A stretch of DNA of 7,071 nucleotides, from assembly GCA_900555915.1 (NCBI GenBank), contig USNC01000072.1:1-7071 (forward strand), written 5' to 3'. A program made the position numbers and the translations under genes. Shown piece by piece: positions 5,543-7,071 of this stretch (positions within the stretch are counted from its first letter, which is position 1; each line of letters opens with the position of its first letter). The notes beneath the pieces were generated by a model that worked only from the letters and a program-made list of their open reading frames with translations, had not been told where the DNA came from and ran no database searches. This DNA comes from an uncultured Porphyromonadaceae bacterium (GTDB lineage: Bacteria > Bacteroidota > Bacteroidia > Bacteroidales > Muribaculaceae).

Positions 5543-7071
5543 ATGGCAAAGACAAAACCAGATCTCGGATTCTGGAAACTTTGGAACCTGAGTTTCGGAT
5601 TCTTCGGAGTGCAGATAGCATATGCGCTCCAGAGCGCCAATGTGTCAAGAATTTTCACCACCATCGGTGCGGATCCGCACGACCTCTCTTATTTTTGGAT
5701 TCTGCCGCCCCTTATGGGCCTCATAGTGCAGCCTATCGTGGGAAGCGCGTCAGACAAGACCTGGAACCGTTTCGGGCGTCGTCTCCCTTATCTTATCATC
5801 GGCGCCGCGATCGCCATTCTCGTGATGTGTCTGCTCCCTAACGCCGGAAGTTTCGGACTTACCGTCAGCAATGCCATAATGATAGGTCTCTTCGCTCTTA
5901 TGATGCTCGACACTTCCATCAATATGGCCATGCAGCCGTTCAAGATGCTTGTAGGCGACATGGTGAATGAGAAGCAGAAGGGCCTGGCTTACTCCATACA
6001 GAGTTTCCTCTGCAATGCAGGTTCGATCATCGGATATATATTCCCGTTTCTTTTCGCATGGATAGGTATTGCGAATGTGGCTCCGGTCGGTGAGGTGCCT
6101 CCGACTGTGATCTGGTCTTTTTATATCGGCGCCGCAATACTTCTGCTCTGTGTGCTATATTCGCTTGTGAAGATCAAGGAGTGGCCTCCACATATATATA
6201 ATGAATACAATGGAGTGGAGGAGACATCGAAGAAAGACGAGCCGAAAAAGAATCTTCTGGTGCTTCTGCTTCATGCGCCGAAGACTTTCTGGACTGTCGG
6301 ACTCGTTCAGTTCTTCTGCTGGTTCGCATTCCTGTTCATGTGGACCTATACCCCCGGCACTGTGGCTATCAATGCCTTCGACACTCCTTCGGTGGATAAC
6401 GTAAAAGGTGTGACTTTCAACGATGCAGCCGGAAATGCCGTCACTGAGAAAGCAAAGTATATCCTGACTCAAGACAATAAGTTGGTGGTGGCCGACAACA
6501 AGGCCATGATCGAACTCTCATCGCTTCCGGCGCCCGCGTCATTGAAAGCGGTGGGCATCATGACTACTGATCATTCCACCGGAGAACTCTTCCTCGATGA
6601 AGTGAAAGAGTTCACAATCCCGGATCCCGCTTCCGCTGTGTTCGACCGTCAGGTCGAACTCGATGCCTCTTCCGAACAGTATAATGCAGCGGGCAACTGG
6701 GTAGGCATCCTCTTCGCAGTGCAGGCGATAGGCTCCGTGCTCTGGGCGGTTGTGCTTCCGAGATTCCGTAGCCGTAAGTTCTCCTACGCACTGAGCCTCC
6801 TGCTCGGCGCGGCCGGATTCATCGGCAGTGCGTTCATCACCAACCAGTATCTGCTTTTCGTGGCTTTCGCGCTCATTGGTTGCGCATGGGCCGCTATGCT
6901 CGCATGGCCTTTCACCATTCTGACCAATTCGCTCAGAGGTGGAAACATCGGGGCTTATCTCGGCCTTTTCAACTGTACGATTTGCGTGCCCCAGATCGTG
7001 GCCGCGATTCTGGGCAGGGTGATTCTCGGAGGTCTCAGTACGCCCGACCAGGTGGCGCCGCAGGCCACGAT
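5543..7071 (+). CDS. SLC45/GPH-like MFS sugar transporter, 3' end missing
   Basis: An open frame from ATG 5543 to the window edge (509 full codons, no stop), so the C-terminus is cut off. It is an inner-membrane major facilitator related to sucrose/maltose:cation symporters. In the TM2-TM3 loop, GSASDKTWNRFGRR (67-80) followed by LPY matches the SLC45/sucrose-transporter version of MFS motif A. In TM4, D123, N127, Q131-P132 and D139 match the family's LDxxxNxxQxPxxxLxxD pattern. The N-terminal six helices end near 210, with a charged cytoplasmic loop at 211-237 (KDEPKK). TM7 is about 249-270 and TM8 about 386-405. Between them a hydrophilic insert of about 95 residues (roughly 285-380) should face the periplasm. 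Substrate cannot be read from the sequence; a disaccharide such as maltose or sucrose is the family expectation. The start fits the MAKTKPDLGFWKLWNLSFGF opening typical of these proteins. It lies 48 bases after nfo with no clear promoter of its own. Confidence 0.92.
   Translation, partial: MAKTKPDLGFWKLWNLSFGFFGVQIAYALQSANVSRIFTTIGADPHDLSYFWILPPLMGLIVQPIVGSASDKTWNRFGRRLPYLIIGAAIAILVMCLLPNAGSFGLTVSNAIMIGLFALMMLDTSINMAMQPFKMLVGDMVNEKQKGLAYSIQSFLCNAGSIIGYIFPFLFAWIGIANVAPVGEVPPTVIWSFYIGAAILLLCVLYSLVKIKEWPPHIYNEYNGVEETSKKDEPKKNLLVLLLHAPKTFWTVGLVQFFCWFAFLFMWTYTPGTVAINAFDTPSVDNVKGVTFNDAAGNAVTEKAKYILTQDNKLVVADNKAMIELSSLPAPASLKAVGIMTTDHSTGELFLDEVKEFTIPDPASAVFDRQVELDASSEQYNAAGNWVGILFAVQAIGSVLWAVVLPRFRSRKFSYALSLLLGAAGFIGSAFITNQYLLFVAFALIGCAWAAMLAWPFTILTNSLRGGNIGAYLGLFNCTICVPQIVAAILGRVILGGLSTPDQVAPQAT

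Noticed and set aside
6155..6472. 105-codon - strand ORF opposite the transporter gene
   Set aside because: It overlaps the well-supported transporter frame and shows no coding features of its own.

Overview
The window looks like chromosomal DNA of a gut-type Bacteroidales bacterium, perhaps Muribaculaceae-like. Three things point there. There are no Shine-Dalgarno sequences before the genes. Two promoters match the Bacteroidota sigma factor pattern (TTG or TTTG near -33, TAnnTTTG near -7). The gene families also fit: a Bacteroidales-expanded ATPase/PD-(D/E)XK protein and an SLC45-like sugar transporter. The family placement is inference; no rRNA or other phylogenetic marker is present. All genes lie on the + strand.

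Region 1 (1-2657): a perfect inverted repeat at the left edge is followed by an apparent two-gene operon of unknown function. The first gene encodes an unusual envelope protein with a lipobox, an SH3b domain, an acidic linker, a large extracytoplasmic domain and about four C-terminal membrane helices. The second, 28 bases downstream, encodes a small secreted, cysteine-rich, helical protein. They are the least explained genes here and may form one envelope-associated system.

Region 2 (2658-4370): a near-consensus promoter drives a 520-codon AAA-ATPase-like/PD-(D/E)XK nuclease-fold gene that is split by a single in-frame TAG at codon 178. The reading frame and all recognisable motifs persist on both sides of the stop. 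This is therefore a very recent pseudogene, a sequence error, or, less likely, a readthrough gene.

Region 3 (4371-7071): an AT-rich intergenic stretch holds a promoter about 140 bases ahead of nfo (endonuclease IV, base-excision repair). The nfo protein keeps all nine metal ligands but differs in its DNA-intercalation loops. After 48 bases comes a gene for an SLC45/GPH-like major facilitator sugar transporter, which runs off the right edge. It carries an inserted extracytoplasmic segment of about 95 residues between TM7 and TM8.

No tRNA, rRNA, CRISPR array or insertion sequence was seen.
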